Origin: Haliotis asinina
Taxonomy: Eukaryota > Mollusca > Gastropoda > Lepetellida > Haliotidae
Length of the DNA: 64,000 nucleotides
NCBI RefSeq assembly: GCF_037392515.1
Contig: NC_090281.1
Location: forward strand, 54,414,753 to 54,478,752
Direction of reading: 5' to 3'
In this document: positions 62,240 through 64,000 of the stretch, piece after piece
Position numbering within the stretch: the stretch's first letter is position 1
Layout of the letters: each line of letters begins with the position of its first letter
Translations under genes and position numbers: made by a program
The notes under the pieces: model-generated
The model's input: the letters and a program-made list of their open reading frames with translations, nothing else
Databases searched by the model: none
Told to the model about the DNA's origin: nothing

Positions 62240-63360
62240 CTACTAGGAGATGTCCATATAGAGTAAGTCCAAACAAGCGGACTGACTAGTCATTTTGTAA
62301 TGTTTCTGCAGATTAACAGTTTCTAGGCGCATACCAGCGTCTCGAAATCACTCCCCTCTAGGCGAATTCCGATGACATAACACCAGCTAGTGTTTAGCCC
62401 CGTTGATCGGCCCTGCCGCAGCATTCTTCCCACCCGATTAAAGCTCCCATAATCACCGCCGCACACGTACTATATACGACAAAAGGAGGGAACTGCGTTG
62501 TAGCTGTTGATGCAGGCATTATACCAGGGCCACCCAGGTTCTCTAACATTATTTTGACCCCCTGTGTAATTACGTGATTAAGTCGCCCCATCTTGTCTAA
62601 CTGCGGAGATTGGACCTTGCTGCAAGACGCTGACGTACAGTCGTATAAGTTTATTCAGTGCTCAAGGTACACCTTTGTTTTGGAGTTTTACGAGAGATTC
62701 AAGCGAAGAGACATGCAGCTTGATGCCTGCGTGTTTACTGAGATGTTGCACATTTCGCGAAACATCAAGCAAAATGGTATGGGGAAAACAGTTTAAAAAG
62801 ATTAAACGAGATACATATAACAAAACGTTCAAACGATTAGCTCGTATGAAATATTTCTAAAACGATACGCGAAAGCGTTATGGTGAACCTCAAAGGTTTC
62901 AAATGATTCACGTCCCTGTTTTGTACTTTTTTCTGTAAAGGACTTTGTTGTGACGGACGCTTTCTTGCACATGTCCTCTTGCAGATGTATGTCGTCTGTG
63001 TGTAATAACTGTGGGCTTAATTTCATGGAAGGAAATTAACAGTGTACCCCACGACCCGAAATCATTATTTCCTAAGAAAATATTACACCAGTCTATCCCA
63101 CATATATATAACTATAAATACCTGGGGCACACGAACCGGCTATCTGTTTGTTTCAAATACCTGCCACACTTAATAATTTTCTAATTAGATGGATTGGTGG
63201 TTTCAGTTTCACAAAACTGAGTGAAATCTTTCCTGATTGTATGGACGCTTCACATTTATCGCACTGAAGCATATATTCCGTTCTAATTCACTTCTATATT
63301 ATTTGTGTAAAATTAGAATTAAAGGTGCAAGGAGCATTCATCAATATGGTTTAAACTGAG
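62240..63360. other. Intergenic, no gene recognised
   Basis: Frames near 62593-62860 match nothing recognised. Confidence 0.45.
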
Positions 63361-63364
63361 AACG

Positions 63365-64000
63365 CAAAACATGTGACAATTGATTACAGTTAAAGTACTG
63401 TTACTATGTGATCCACCATTACACGTGACAACTGATCAGACATAAAGTAATATTACCCTCTGATCCTCCAATACTGGTAACGGGTATTCAGAGCTATTAC
63501 TCTGTGATCCACCCGTACAAGCAACAAGTGATCAGAGATAGAGGACAATTAAAATATGATCGGTAAATACATGTAACAGGTTATCAGGAATATGGCAATG
63601 TTACCGTGCGTTCCCCAAATACATCTAACAGATGATCAGAGACAAAGTAATGTTACCCTGTTATCCGCCAATACACGTAGCTTGTAATCAGAGATAAAGC
63701 AATGTTACCCTCTGAGCTCCATTACAAGTAACAGGTAATCAGAGATAATGTAGTGTTACCATATGATCTGCCAATACAAGTAACAGGGGATTCGAGGTTT
63801 ATTATCAGGGAATTCGTGGTTGCAAGTTAAGTGCTTTATGAGAGCTTAATGTCACTCCCAAAGTAAGTGTCGTCACAAGTATTTTGAGATCAGTGATATA
63901 GTAACACTGCCAGAATACACTGTTTCAGCTAATCAAAGGTGTATTGATATCATCAGGGGATACGTCGTTACATGTAGCATGTGGTTACAATGTAACAGGT
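63365..64000. repeat. Degenerate ~60-bp tandem repeat running to the window edge
   Basis: Unit blocks GTAATCAGAGATAAAGTAAT, GTTACCCTCTGATCC and GCCAATACAAGTAACAGG recur about ten times with heavy divergence. The array probably continues past 64000. Confidence 0.8.

Overview
The window is animal nuclear DNA: genes are split into short exons with GT/AG introns, about 90% of the sequence is non-coding, and it is crowded with short interspersed elements, Tc1/mariner remnants and mini- and microsatellites. Two of the interspersed repeat families (tails ending ...GGCGTAAAACTAAACTCA followed by CACT repeats) are ones I associate with abalone (Haliotis) and related vetigastropod snails. I therefore read the source as a marine gastropod, most likely an abalone; that attribution is recall, not a search.

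Left end (1-4,400). A divergent pair of housekeeping genes shares a promoter of about 390 bp. On the minus strand are the first two coding exons of ALG8, an ER glucosyltransferase of N-glycan precursor assembly; the gene continues beyond position 1. On the plus strand is the complete three-exon MRPL30, mitochondrial large-subunit protein uL30m. Both start codons lie inside a CAAGATGGCG-type or AAGATGGCG-type (YY1-like) motif. A ~205-bp segment of the shared promoter is duplicated inside MRPL30 intron 1.

Middle (9,300-21,230). One plus-strand gene encodes a secreted-start, type I membrane protein with a cysteine-patterned ectodomain of the kind catalogued as DUF7044/DUF7042. Seven common exons and a 9-nt microexon lead to two alternative last exons. 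Each last exon carries a Thr-rich stalk, a transmembrane helix and a completely different cytoplasmic tail: a 190-residue acidic tail ending in Ser/Lys repeats, or a 310-residue tail with a Cys-rich juxtamembrane block and a long Pro/Glu-rich region. This is the most interesting system in the window: one receptor-like ectodomain apparently wired to two intracellular outputs.

Right two thirds (21,230-64,000). I find no further gene I can defend. The region holds broken DDE transposases (mariner at 22.1-22.9 kb, Tc1-like at 43.1-44.5 kb; another Tc1-like fragment lies at 8.3-8.6 kb), many copies of two SINE-like families that share one 3' tail, several large tandem arrays (29.8-32.3, 49.4-50.95, 54.1-55.5 and 63.4-64.0 kb), and a ~1.09-kb segment present twice in inverted orientation (46.73-47.82 and 56.80-57.88 kb) at about 98% identity.

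Exon boundaries were placed by hand from GT/AG sites, reading phase and remembered family sequences. No alignment or transcript was available.
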